From the NCBI RefSeq assembly GCF_904846715.1, contig NZ_CAJHBU010000020.1, positions 1-59,519 of the forward strand: a DNA stretch of 59,519 nucleotides. The letters run 5' to 3'. The notes below the pieces were generated by a model that was not told the origin of the DNA, did not search any database, and worked only from the letters and a program-made list of their open reading frames with translations. This document shows positions 26,924 to 35,411 of this stretch, one piece after another. The position numbers were made by a program, and so were the translations under genes. Source of the stretch: Psychrobacter vallis. Its GTDB lineage: Bacteria > Pseudomonadota > Gammaproteobacteria > Pseudomonadales > Moraxellaceae. The number at the start of each line of letters is the position of its first letter. The stretch's first letter is position 1.

Positions 26924-28126
26924 ATGGCCACTGGCTATCGCCCTGAAGTCATTCAACGTGCGTTTGTCGATTTTGTCGGGTCACGCTTACATCCGTTTTG
27001 GTCACTGACGGCACCGAAGCTACGTCTTTTAAGGCGGTATGCACTGAGTCAGGACTTAATAGCGCTACAGTTTGAGACCAATCAGGCTTTTAGACAGCAA
27101 GCATCTGACTGGCAAGGTGGTCAATATCTTAATTTAAATGTGCTTATTGATGGCATTTATCATCAGCGCAGTTATTCATTGGTGGGTTTAGCGCACCAGC
27201 CGCTCTGGTGGCAAGATGATATTCATGATAAATCGCGCAAAAATAGGTCGAACCTTACGGTTACAATCGCTGTAAAACCGCAGGGATTGGTATCAAATTA
27301 CTTAACCAAACGTATGCCACTTGGTACGACTCTTAATAGTAGTGTCCCAAGTGGCTCATTTACCTTGGCGCAAGCATCATTAACTCAAAGCACCTCGACT
27401 GATAAGCACGCTACCGCAGCCACGCTTAAACAGCCAGCATCATTATTGTTTATCGCCGGTGGCAGCGGCATTACGCCAATGCTGGGACTCATCACGCAAG
27501 CGCTGCAATGCCAGTATGAAGTAACTTTATTACATTACAATCGTACGGTACTACTTGAGAAACAGTGGCAACAATTGGCTGCCATGTATCCAGCTTTTAC
27601 TTATCATCTGATTAATACCGAAGATGCCAATAGTTATTTGACAGGCACGCGACACTTGAGCACAGACAGCTTATTGGCACTAGATTTGCCATTGGCAGAT
27701 ACGCAGATATTTGCTTGCGGTTCGCGCGCTTTATTGACTGGCTTATACACTGCGACAGATAAGATAAGCTTGCCCAATGGTAAGCAATTGCGCGACCACG
27801 TGATTGTAGAAAACTTTGGTAATGTTTTGCCTAATTTTTATAGTGATCAAACGCACGATAAAGCAGAAAAACCAGACAAGCAGACAATTTATCTGCGTAC
27901 ACGGCAGCGGCAGTTTAGCAGCGACACCACATTATTGATGGCTGCTGAAAAAGTGGGTATTCGCTTGACCCACGGTTGCAGGCAAGGTATTTGCCAATTG
28001 TGCCGCTGCCATAAAATCAGCGGTGTGGTCAAAAATATTCAGACAGGCAAAATGAGCAGCGATGGTGATGAATTTATCCAAACCTGCATCAATGTTGCCA
28101 TGACGGATATCGTATTGGATGTTTAA
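26924..28126 (+). CDS. FAD/2Fe-2S oxidoreductase partnering the fatty acid desaturase
   Basis: Electron-transfer flavoprotein passing electrons from NAD(P)H through FAD and a 2Fe-2S centre. The FAD-binding barrel includes RSYSLVG (about 87-93), then the nucleotide-binding domain with LLFIAGGSGITPMLG (about 182-196), and a C-terminal plant-type ferredoxin domain with HGCRQGICQLCRC and a distal FIQTC. Start supported by AAAGG. It precedes the desaturase gene by 180 bp; the pairing is known for aerobic acyl-CoA desaturases in Pseudomonas and Acinetobacter, so it probably reduces that enzyme. Confidence 0.9.
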   Translation: MATGYRPEVIQRAFVDFVGSRLHPFWSLTAPKLRLLRRYALSQDLIALQFETNQAFRQQASDWQGGQYLNLNVLIDGIYHQRSYSLVGLAHQPLWWQDDIHDKSRKNRSNLTVTIAVKPQGLVSNYLTKRMPLGTTLNSSVPSGSFTLAQASLTQSTSTDKHATAATLKQPASLLFIAGGSGITPMLGLITQALQCQYEVTLLHYNRTVLLEKQWQQLAAMYPAFTYHLINTEDANSYLTGTRHLSTDSLLALDLPLADTQIFACGSRALLTGLYTATDKISLPNGKQLRDHVIVENFGNVLPNFYSDQTHDKAEKPDKQTIYLRTRQRQFSSDTTLLMAAEKVGIRLTHGCRQGICQLCRCHKISGVVKNIQTGKMSSDGDEFIQTCINVAMTDIVLDV

Positions 28127-28209
28127 ATAGACTGCTATAGTCGATGCCATTTAATAAAGTGATACAAGTTTATATAGTCAAATCACAAGCACTGATACAA
28201 CAGAAAAAT

Positions 28210-28230
28210 AGCCTGACGTTACGTCATGCT
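28210..28230. promoter_or_regulatory. Candidate operator upstream of the desaturase gene
   Basis: Hyphenated palindrome AGC-C-TGACGT-T-ACGTCA-T-GCT, 21 bp with one mismatched pair and a central T, ending 76 bp before the desaturase ATG. The size and symmetry suit a TetR-type repressor such as those controlling desaturases in Pseudomonas, but the half-site was not matched to any known one. Confidence 0.45.
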
Positions 28231-28306
28231 GTATGCTAAAAATTAGACAACTCATTGAACCAAACCCATTATTCGTTATTTGAGTGGTTTCGGTTAAGGA
28301 CTATTT

Positions 28307-29737
28307 ATGCGCTTATTACCTCCCATGAACACCGCCCACTCTGCTGTGCCAATTTTGACGACACTGACGGATGCTCAACTGGCGACGCAAGAAAATCTCC
28401 CGCTGAAACCACAACCCACCCATTCGCATCATGCGTATACGGCAATGAATGGAAGTGGCTTTCGTAAAAGCGATCCTTCTCAGCCTATGCGCTACCCTAC
28501 GTTGACTGGCACTCCACTAACAAAAGCACAGACAGAAGCGTTGGGGGAAGAATTACAAGCAATCTATCAAACCGTGATGGATTCGTTAGGTAGCGATGAC
28601 GCACGATACATTCAACGGGTGTATGCTACAGTGGTCTATAGTGAACTGGTCGCACGTGGTTTACTTGCCACAGCAGGTCGACTGTCGTCACGACGCGCGC
28701 AAGTGGGTACTTGGCTACTAGGTACTTCTTTGCTCAGCTTTAGCAAAATACTCAACAATATGGAGCTTGGTCATAACGTCATGCATGGCCAATACGACTG
28801 GATGCAACATCCGCATCTCAATAGTCAAAAGTTTGACTGGGACAATGTCTGCGCCGCCCCGCTATGGCAACATTCTCATAATTACTTACATCACACCTTT
28901 ACCAATATTGTTGGCCGCGATCATGACGTGGGCTATCATTTGATTCGAGTGACAGATGAGCAGCCTTGGACACCAAGCGACCGCTATAATCTGCTTAGTA
29001 CGGCAGTATTGGCATTTGGGTTTGAGTGGGCAGTTGCCTTTCATGATATTCAAATCAGTGTGGAAGAGTATGCCGACTCACCTGAGCTGCACAAAACAAT
29101 GCAACAAAAATCGCGTGCATTGTTTGCCAAAATCGCACGGCAAGTGGGTAAAGACTATATAGCGTTACCCGCTACCGTAGGACTGACACTGGGTCGAGGC
29201 AGTGCCATCAGCACACTAAGCGGTAATATGACTGCCAATGTTGCTCGTAATCTTTGGACATGGGCAGTGATTTTTTGTGGGCATTTCACAGAACAAGCGC
29301 ATATTTATACGCAGCTTGATCCCAATGAGAGCAAAGGCGATTGGTATGTGCGCCAGATTTTGGGTTCCAGCAATATCCAAGGCAGTAAATGGTTTCATAT
29401 TTTGACGGGTAATTTATCGCATCAAATTGAGCATCATATCTTCCCTGATATGCCTGCTCGCCGCTATGCCAGTATTGCTCCGCAGGTACAGGCTATCTGC
29501 CAAAAATATAATTTAGCCTATAATACGGGGCGCTTTGGTACGCAGTTTCGACAAGTAATGGGACGTATCCATCACTTTAGCAAACCGAGCAAGCAAGAAT
29601 GGCAAGCTTATACACAATCAGTATCAAATGCAGACAGTATGAACTCTCAAAATATCGAACTAGAGGCGCAAACTAAAAAGGGGCTTGGACGGTTTTTGCC
29701 TCCGATCGTCCGTCAAGCTATCTCCTACGCGTGGTAG
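28307..29737 (+). CDS. Membrane fatty acid (acyl-CoA) desaturase
   Basis: Di-iron membrane enzyme that puts a cis double bond in acyl chains, important for membrane fluidity in the cold. The three histidine boxes are visible: GHNVMHGQYDW (HX4H), HSHNYLHH (HX2-3HH) and HQIEHHIFPD (QXXHH type). The 476 residues include a polar N-terminal part of about 90 and hydrophobic stretches between boxes. The last box with Gln before XXHH is typical of front-end and DesB-like desaturases. Start supported by AAGGA. Regiospecificity cannot be read from the sequence. Confidence 0.92.
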   Translation: MRLLPPMNTAHSAVPILTTLTDAQLATQENLPLKPQPTHSHHAYTAMNGSGFRKSDPSQPMRYPTLTGTPLTKAQTEALGEELQAIYQTVMDSLGSDDARYIQRVYATVVYSELVARGLLATAGRLSSRRAQVGTWLLGTSLLSFSKILNNMELGHNVMHGQYDWMQHPHLNSQKFDWDNVCAAPLWQHSHNYLHHTFTNIVGRDHDVGYHLIRVTDEQPWTPSDRYNLLSTAVLAFGFEWAVAFHDIQISVEEYADSPELHKTMQQKSRALFAKIARQVGKDYIALPATVGLTLGRGSAISTLSGNMTANVARNLWTWAVIFCGHFTEQAHIYTQLDPNESKGDWYVRQILGSSNIQGSKWFHILTGNLSHQIEHHIFPDMPARRYASIAPQVQAICQKYNLAYNTGRFGTQFRQVMGRIHHFSKPSKQEWQAYTQSVSNADSMNSQNIELEAQTKKGLGRFLPPIVRQAISYAW

Positions 29738-29916
29738 CTGATTTGATTAACACCTGATGCTCTTACGTTAAGTATCTAGCGTGTTGAATGCTAATTGTTC
29801 ATACTAAAACTCATTTAGAATTTTATAGCAGTGGGTTTTTATGGCTATTATTGCTATCACGACCAACCTAAAAACGATAAAAGTTTGATTCTACTATTTA
29901 ATAATGGAGAGTTTAC

Positions 29917-30210
29917 ATGAGCAACCAAAATCCTAAATCAAATCTAGATATTACTCACAATCAAGCAGCGAAGCGTTTTGAGGTGTCTATCGACAACCAA
30001 ATTGGTTATATCAGCTATCAAGAGCGTGACGGTAAATTGATATACGACCATACTATCGTACCGCAAGAACTGGGCGGACGTGGCGTTGGTTCAGCATTGG
30101 TCAAGCACGCGCTTGATTATGCCCGCGAGCAAAATAAAAAAGTGCGACCACAATGTTCATTTGTGTCGTCCTACATCAGCAAACATTCTGAATATCAAGA
30201 TTTGGTATAG
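29917..30210 (+). CDS. Small GNAT-type N-acetyltransferase (YidJ-like)
   Basis: The 97-residue single-domain protein of the COG2388 group has EVSIDNQIGYISYQER at the start, acetyl-CoA-binding ELGGRGVGSALVKHALDYAR and a C-terminal KVRPQCSFVSSYISKH with the conserved Cys. Substrate unknown. GGAG precedes the ATG. Monocistronic. Confidence 0.9.
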   Translation: MSNQNPKSNLDITHNQAAKRFEVSIDNQIGYISYQERDGKLIYDHTIVPQELGGRGVGSALVKHALDYAREQNKKVRPQCSFVSSYISKHSEYQDLV

Positions 30211-30771
30211 TCCAACATAATTCAGTCTTCAACAGACCGTTTAATACATCCTAATATCGTTTTAAATATTTGATAGCTTCAACTCAGCTGATATATTCAA
30301 ACATTCATATGACATTGCCCTCCTCTTTATTTGCAGTCTACGATTATATTTTTTCAAATATATAGAAAGGCGGCAAATATAGGTGGGTCTTTTATCCTAT
30401 ACTAATTATAGAATAAAGTTTATTCTATAATTAGGGCGTGTCTTCATTTCAAAAATGGTGATAAAAATGAGATAAATTGCCGTCAAACAAGAAAAATAGC
30501 GCAGATAATATCGGGATATTAATCAGCTATTTGACGATGTTTGGCAAGATTTAGCCATTTTTAGCCCATTTAGATGACTATCGAGTGAATTGAAGACATG
30601 CCCTAGTATACTTGATCCACTGTGATACCTATCCCAAAATTAGAGTAGTAAACAAGGCTATTGTCAGTCTTACGTATGGTTGAATAAACCAGTTTGACGC
30701 AGCTTATCGTATTTTTGGGGTTTGGTATAATTTTAATAAACCAATCCAACATAACAATAAAGGTTATTAAT
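30211..30771. other. Intergenic region containing a 172-bp MITE-like element
   Basis: About 560 bp. The MITE-like element occupies 30433-30604. The remainder should hold the phhB promoter. No small gene recognised. Confidence 0.5.
30433..30604. mobile_element. MITE-like element, 172 bp
   Basis: Left end AGGGCGTGTCTTCATTTC and right end GAATTGAAGACATGCCCT are inverted repeats of 18 bp with few mismatches. Flanks are TT-A and A-G as in the 65-bp copy. The interior does not code for protein and includes short palindromic words (GATATTAATC). Larger than the other copies, so possibly closer to the ancestral derivative. Confidence 0.75.
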
Positions 30772-31065
30772 ATGAGTAGTTTATCGGACAAACAAATCAA
30801 TTTGCAGCTAGAAGATCTGGCAGGTTGGCAGCGTGACGGTAATGGTATTGTCAAAAGCTATCATTTTGCCGACTTCATTGAAGCCATGAGCTTCATGAAC
30901 CAAGCCGCTTTTCATGCTGAAGCGCTAGAGCATCATCCAGAATGGCAAAACACTTATAACGTGGTAAATGTACGATTGACCACGCACGACACCGGCGGTA
31001 TCTCCAGTCTAGATATCCGTCTAGCGAAACGCATGGAGCACATTTTGCAGCCAAAACATTTTTAG
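30772..31065 (+). CDS. phhB: Pterin-4a-carbinolamine dehydratase
   Basis: PhhB dehydrates 4a-hydroxytetrahydrobiopterin-type products, recycling the pterin cofactor of phenylalanine hydroxylase. The ATG at 30772 gives [20 protein letters not shown], the expected N-terminus (97 residues), with AAAGG upstream; the frame opens earlier at 30694, encoding a hydrophobic run unlike the family. Active-site region [20 protein letters not shown] carries the conserved histidines. No phenylalanine hydroxylase gene is in the window. Confidence 0.94.
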   Translation: MSSLSDKQINLQLEDLAGWQRDGNGIVKSYHFADFIEAMSFMNQAAFHAEALEHHPEWQNTYNVVNVRLTTHDTGGISSLDIRLAKRMEHILQPKHF

Positions 31066-31116
31066 ACCTGTACGCTTGTTATCCAATTGACGACTCAACA
31101 TGCTTCAATAAAACAC

Positions 31117-31144
31117 AAAAAAGTCCTCAATTGAGGACTTTTTT
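31117..31144. terminator. Bidirectional terminator between phhB and the DUF1328 gene
   Basis: Perfect palindrome AAAAAAGTCCTCAATTGAGG continuing to ACTTTTTT. It lies between the phhB stop and the convergent small membrane-protein gene. Confidence 0.9.
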
Positions 31145-31170
31145 ATTCGTAAATACGATATGGTTTACGG

Positions 31171-31326
31171 TTACATCTTGCGACTGACAAATGCAACGAT
31201 GAACAAGATAACGGCCACTGCTAAAAAGATATATGCCAAATTGGCCGATAAACCAGCAACACCGCCGAAACCTAACAAGCTCGCTAACAGTGCAATGACT
31301 GCAAAAATAATAGCCCAACGAAACAT
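31171..31326 (-). CDS. DUF1328 (UPF0391, YtjA-type) small membrane protein
   Basis: The 51-residue protein starts [20 protein letters not shown] and ends IVAFVSRKM. It matches the DUF1328 family in length (about 50-55), with the MxRWAxxFxVxAxxAxxxGF-G start and two membrane segments separated by a Gly-rich turn ([13 protein letters not shown]). AGAAAG, GGAGAA on the minus strand, precedes the ATG. Function in the family is not established; members are often stress- or envelope-associated. The gene is too short for ordinary length cut-offs. Confidence 0.9.
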   Translation of the reverse strand: MFRWAIIFAVIALLASLLGFGGVAGLSANLAYIFLAVAVILFIVAFVSRKM

Positions 31327-31832
31327 AACTTTCTCCTCAAATTTTTGTCAAAAAACCAGATGAATAAATTCGTATAGTAAATTTTAAGCAAACCTTTACT
31401 ACTAATATCCGTTTTTATCTATCTAGTGATGTTTTTTCTAACTTGTTGTTTTAATACCAATCACAATTGCTTACAGCCATAGATTAGCAATGTTTCTCTT
31501 CAAAAAACGTTCGTTTTAGTAATAATGTCAGTAGGTTATGTAATTTTTGTAGCAAATCTTAGCATTTTGCCATTTTTACCTCGCTTTATAGGATTTATGT
31601 GTGTACATGGTTAGCTATTACTGAATAGCACGTCTTTCTATCCTATAATCTGCTATAAATATAATAATAGGTAATAAGTATTTCCTGCGTATGACAGTCT
31701 TTTAAAAGATCGCTATTAGTAAAACACAAGTTTTAGCAATAAAAACTGGGAAATTAAATAGACTCTTAACTTATATATATGATTTGGCCTTGGGTTAAAT
31801 TATTTACCAAACCCTTATTAAGGATAATAAAT
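31327..31832. other. Divergent AT-rich intergenic region
   Basis: About 500 bp between the DUF1328 gene and the enoyl-reductase-like gene. Nothing recognised beyond AT-rich promoter-like sequence. Confidence 0.4.
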
Positions 31833-33113
31833 ATGGACAACAATACGGATACCTTAAGCATGCAACAGAGCAGTAGTGAAAAGCGGTCTTATGCAATCAT
31901 TTTATACGGTGCGACAAGCTTCGTTGGAAAGATCACAGCGCATTATTTATCAGAATTTTTAGCCAACGCAAAAGGCAAGAATGGCGCTAATGTTGCTTGG
32001 GCGATAGCTGGACGTGACGAAGATAAATTGCAGCAATTGCAGTCTAAACTCACCAGTAACGTCGATATTATCGTGGCTAATAGTAATGAGGCGGCCAGTC
32101 TTGATCAGATGACCAAACAAACTCAGGTGATCATTTCAACCGTTGGCCCCTATCTGAAATATGGTGAGCCTTTAATCAAATCTTGTGCTGACAATGGCAC
32201 AGACTATGTCGATCTCACAGGCGAAGCTATTTTTATCAAAGACATGATGGACAAATATCAAGACACTGCCAAACAAAGCGGCGCTCGTATTGTCAACTCC
32301 TGTGGCTTTGACTCTATTCCTTCAGATTTAGGCGTTTATTTTACCCAAACCAAAGCAGAAGAAAAATTTGGTGACGCTTGCGATGTGATTCACATGCGGG
32401 TAAAAGCGGCCAAAGGCGGTTTATCTGGTGGCACTATTGCGTCGATGGCCACTATCTTTGAAGAAGTCGGAGAGGATAAATCCCGCCGTAAGCAAGTTGC
32501 CAACCCTTACTTGCTCAACGATGATAAAAACGCCCCAAGTGTACGCCAAGATAATATCAACAAACCACAATATGACAGCGAACACAAACGCTGGCTTGCG
32601 CCTTTTGTTATGGCAAGCATCAACACGCGTATCGTCCATCGCACCAACCAATTGCTTGGCTATGAATATGGCCGTGACTTCAAATACGATGAAGCAATGT
32701 GGATGAAAGACGGGGTAAAAGGTCAACTATCGAGCTATGCAATGAGTGCCGGCTTATTTGGCTTTGCGACAGCCATGATGATCAAACCGAGCCGTGAATT
32801 ACTGTCTAAGCATGTGCTACCCAAGTCAGGTTCTGGACCTTCTGAAGAGGAACAAGAAAACGGTTATTTCGATATTCGGCTCTTTGGGCAAACGGCCAAA
32901 AAAGAAACCATTAATACCAAAGTAATTGGTGACAAAGACCCCGGTTATGGCAGCACCTCACGCATGCTAGCTCAAGCGGCATTATGTTTGGCACAAGATA
33001 TTAGTAAAGAGGATGTCGTTGGCGGCTTTTGGACGCCCGCCTCTGCTATGGGCGACAAGCTCTTAACACGTTTAGAAGATCATGCAGGTCTTAGCTTTGA
33101 AGTTGTCGATTAA
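31833..33113 (+). CDS. Saccharopine dehydrogenase-like / trans-acting enoyl reductase family protein
   Basis: The 426-residue NAD(P)-binding protein starts at ATG 31833 (AAGGA upstream); the earlier ATG at 31779 adds 18 residues not typical of the family. The Rossmann motif is IILYGATSFVGKITAHYL, followed by TVGPYLKYGEPLIKSCADNG and DLTGEAIFIKDM, then VNSCGFDSIPSDLG, all hallmarks of the group that contains mycobacterial trans-acting enoyl reductase. A hydrophobic stretch lies near 300. True lysine-pathway activity is unlikely. A lipid-related reductase role is an inference. A terminator follows. Confidence 0.85.
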   Translation: MDNNTDTLSMQQSSSEKRSYAIILYGATSFVGKITAHYLSEFLANAKGKNGANVAWAIAGRDEDKLQQLQSKLTSNVDIIVANSNEAASLDQMTKQTQVIISTVGPYLKYGEPLIKSCADNGTDYVDLTGEAIFIKDMMDKYQDTAKQSGARIVNSCGFDSIPSDLGVYFTQTKAEEKFGDACDVIHMRVKAAKGGLSGGTIASMATIFEEVGEDKSRRKQVANPYLLNDDKNAPSVRQDNINKPQYDSEHKRWLAPFVMASINTRIVHRTNQLLGYEYGRDFKYDEAMWMKDGVKGQLSSYAMSAGLFGFATAMMIKPSRELLSKHVLPKSGSGPSEEEQENGYFDIRLFGQTAKKETINTKVIGDKDPGYGSTSRMLAQAALCLAQDISKEDVVGGFWTPASAMGDKLLTRLEDHAGLSFEVVD

Positions 33114-33165
33114 TAGAACGCTTAAAATCGTTTAGCTATAGACTTTAGTATTTATTATTTTAATG

Positions 33166-33197
33166 ACCGCATCTTGCTTTCAAGGTGCGGTTTTTTA
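33166..33197 (+). terminator. Terminator of the saccharopine dehydrogenase-like gene
   Basis: Stem ACCGCATCTTG / CAAGGTGCGGT with one G-T wobble and a CTTT loop, followed by TTTTT. Confidence 0.85.
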
Positions 33198-33595
33198 TTA
33201 TCCCAACTTTCAGTTTAATTATAAACAATGTTAACGAATAATAATACCGTAGCATTTTGGTGAATGATGTTGCCGCTTTTCGATTTTTCAATACATTATG
33301 CTACACATTCTTAGCGTAATGTCACAGTTACATTGCAGCGATTGTCATAGGATAAAACAGGTCATGGCTTTATTCTTATGACGTTATATTTAGCGTACTG
33401 GCTTTAAGAAGTAGGACAATACTTTAAAAATAAGCCTTTCTAAAAATAAGTAATGAATTCTATAAAGGTAAATGCCAATAAAAGAAGCCCCTTATAAAAA
33501 ACGCTTCAAAAACAAACTTCGCTGTGTAATTTGCGCGGTTTGTATTTGCAATCTTCTACAGTCAAAAATTAATCTATCATTGAGAGGAAACTATC
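33198..33595. other. Intergenic region upstream of the 275-aa secreted protein
   Basis: About 400 bp with no gene recognised. A 60-codon frame (33472-33654) overlaps the start of the downstream gene and looks spurious. A promoter for the downstream gene is expected. Confidence 0.4.
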
Positions 33596-34423
33596 ATGAA
33601 ATTGAATCTACTAACAGCCGCTGTAATGACCTCAGGTCTTGCTATGTTCGCTAGCTCTGCCAACGCTGCCATGACAACCGACGGGCATGGCAATAGTGGT
33701 TATGACAGCTATGAAGAGTGTGTCACAGCCGTCAAAAATGGCTACGCCAAATTCTATACACCTTACACGTATCAAAACCCTAAACGCCAAGCTGGCGAAG
33801 TAACTGTCAAAAAGATGCGCTTGTCAGATGTAATGATTCCGCAAAGTGTGGTTGATAATAATAGCTTGCATACTAATGATTACTCTGCTGGTGCTTGCGA
33901 TCTAGGCGTAGGTCAATCAAACGGTCGTTACGGTGTTTCAGGTGCTCTAGTGGGCAAATATGTGCCTATCGCGGCCGATATGCCAGTCAATGTTTATATG
34001 GACAGAGCCGGTAATCCTGTACGTCTAACCATGCAGCAGTGTGACAACCATTTTGGCAGTAAATTCCCAACACCCGTTATCAGCGAAGTCAAAGCGCCAG
34101 AAGCACAAATGGCCATTACCGAAGTACGTATTATGGAACCCGTCATTGTTGAAACCACTCGCGTCATTCGTCCTACCAAGTACAGTGTTAAGGGCGTTAT
34201 CATTGCCCCAGAAGATCAAATCAAACGTTTGAATACCACTCAAGGCACAGCAGTTGCTGTTGAAGGGGTAAATCGTACTGTTATAGTCGGTGAACAAGCG
34301 GACGCGAACGTGATTAATAACATCGAAATTGATCAAACGTTTCCAGTCATTCGGGTCCCTAACGTTGACAACCAACAACGTACTGTTGACCCAAGCACGG
34401 GCAAGTATATTATTATTGAATAA
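33596..34423 (+). CDS. Secreted protein of unknown function, 275 aa
   Basis: The precursor has a clear signal peptide (MKLNLLTAAVMTSG..., cleavage near ANA-A at 23). The mature protein has an N-terminal half with three Cys (EECV, GACDLG, QQCD) and a C-terminal half rich in Val and Ile that reads as beta-strands, ending in VDPSTGKYIIIE. No family recognised. GAGAGGA supports the start. The neighbouring gene, also with signal peptide, lies 390 bp downstream beyond a hairpin, so they are probably separate units. Confidence 0.7.
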   Translation: MKLNLLTAAVMTSGLAMFASSANAAMTTDGHGNSGYDSYEECVTAVKNGYAKFYTPYTYQNPKRQAGEVTVKKMRLSDVMIPQSVVDNNSLHTNDYSAGACDLGVGQSNGRYGVSGALVGKYVPIAADMPVNVYMDRAGNPVRLTMQQCDNHFGSKFPTPVISEVKAPEAQMAITEVRIMEPVIVETTRVIRPTKYSVKGVIIAPEDQIKRLNTTQGTAVAVEGVNRTVIVGEQADANVINNIEIDQTFPVIRVPNVDNQQRTVDPSTGKYIIIE

Positions 34424-34812
34424 AAAACTAGCGAAAAACTTAGCTTAATTCTATACGAAATATGAGAATGACGTTTTCATAACGTCACAATCATATACCA
34501 AGCTGTTAGACTTTTAATCTATGTACTACTGAATGATTGAGTACTTAGTTGCTACTCTCGCACTTGGAGTTTGTAATTGATTTAGGTTGGCTTATAAAAC
34601 TCTTCACCAAAATGGATCATGATAATCGCTTAACGATTATCATGATTTTATTTTTTCTAAAGCTTTAATGTTAGAAATAGTAAATATATATATTTGAAAT
34701 ACTAAATCAATTTTTAATATATATTTTTGCTAAATAGAATAATGCTGAATAAGAGTCAAGTTTGAACCCTTTTAAACTGACATTACAAGACTATAAATTA
34801 AGGAATTCATTA
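34424..34812. other. Intergenic region with a long hairpin
   Basis: About 390 bp between two secreted-protein genes. Contains a TGACGTT / AACGTCA inverted repeat at about 34469-34487 and the terminator-like hairpin at 34616. Otherwise AT-rich promoter sequence for the downstream gene. Confidence 0.4.
34616..34656 (+). terminator. Long hairpin with T-rich tail
   Basis: Perfect 13-bp stem ATCATGATAATCG / CGATTATCATGAT with a 5-nt loop, followed by TTTATTTTTT. It lies about 190 bp past the 275-aa gene. The stem is AT-rich, so termination strength is uncertain. Confidence 0.6.
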
Positions 34813-35313
34813 ATGAAAAAACGTACTCTACCTTTATCGCTACTCGTTGCCGCCACGCTTACTATTCCGAGCTTGGCAATGGCTGCTCCTAATAATACCG
34901 CAACTACTGCCACAACTGCACAAGTAGACATGCAAAGCGCAAAAGCAGCAGCAGACATGCGAGCAGCGCAAACGGCATCTGCTAATAATGCCATCGGGAC
35001 GGAGCGCGCAAATGCTAACAGTGCAAACGCAAACCAATCTAATCCGTTTGTCATTAATGAGACGCAAACTATCTCAAGAGCTCGTGTTAATAGCAATGCT
35101 CCAGTGAACAACAATGCCAATCAACGAGCAATGCCTACTGAGCTACAAATTCAACAACAACAAGAGATGGATCTACAAGCCCAACAACAAGTTATGCAAG
35201 AACCCGAAGAAGACATGTTGCAAGAAGGCATGGTAGAGCCAGAAGAAACCTTATTACAACAAGATATGCAAGATCCAGAGGAAGACATGTTACAAGAAGA
35301 CATGGTCAATTAG
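34813..35313 (+). CDS. Secreted low-complexity protein with acidic C-terminal repeats
   Basis: 166-residue precursor from the ATG at 34813, which has AAGGA upstream and begins the signal peptide (MKKRTLPLSLLVAATLTIPS, cleavage near AMA-A). The in-frame start at 34762 would bury this signal. The mature protein is rich in Ala, Asn and Thr, then Gln, and ends in imperfect acidic repeats: QEPEEDMLQEGMV, EPEETLLQQDM, QDPEEDMLQEDMV. Likely disordered. Possible roles such as metal binding are only guesses. A bidirectional terminator follows. Confidence 0.7.
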   Translation: MKKRTLPLSLLVAATLTIPSLAMAAPNNTATTATTAQVDMQSAKAAADMRAAQTASANNAIGTERANANSANANQSNPFVINETQTISRARVNSNAPVNNNANQRAMPTELQIQQQQEMDLQAQQQVMQEPEEDMLQEGMVEPEETLLQQDMQDPEEDMLQEDMVN

Positions 35314-35356
35314 AACAACCCGTATTTTTTCTAAGAGATGTTTTCTAGATCAATAT

Positions 35357-35386
35357 AAAAAAGGCAGCCATTAGGCTGCCTTTTCT
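35357..35386. terminator. Bidirectional terminator between the secreted protein and tex
   Basis: Stem AAAAAGGCAGCC / GGCTGCCTTTT with an ATTA loop. It lies between convergent genes. Confidence 0.9.
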
Positions 35387-35411
35387 TATTTCTAATAACA
35401 AGTAATACCAA

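Noticed and set aside
33472..33654. 60-codon frame overlapping the 275-aa secreted protein start
   Set aside because: Overlaps the real signal peptide region in another frame and lacks a ribosome binding site or family.
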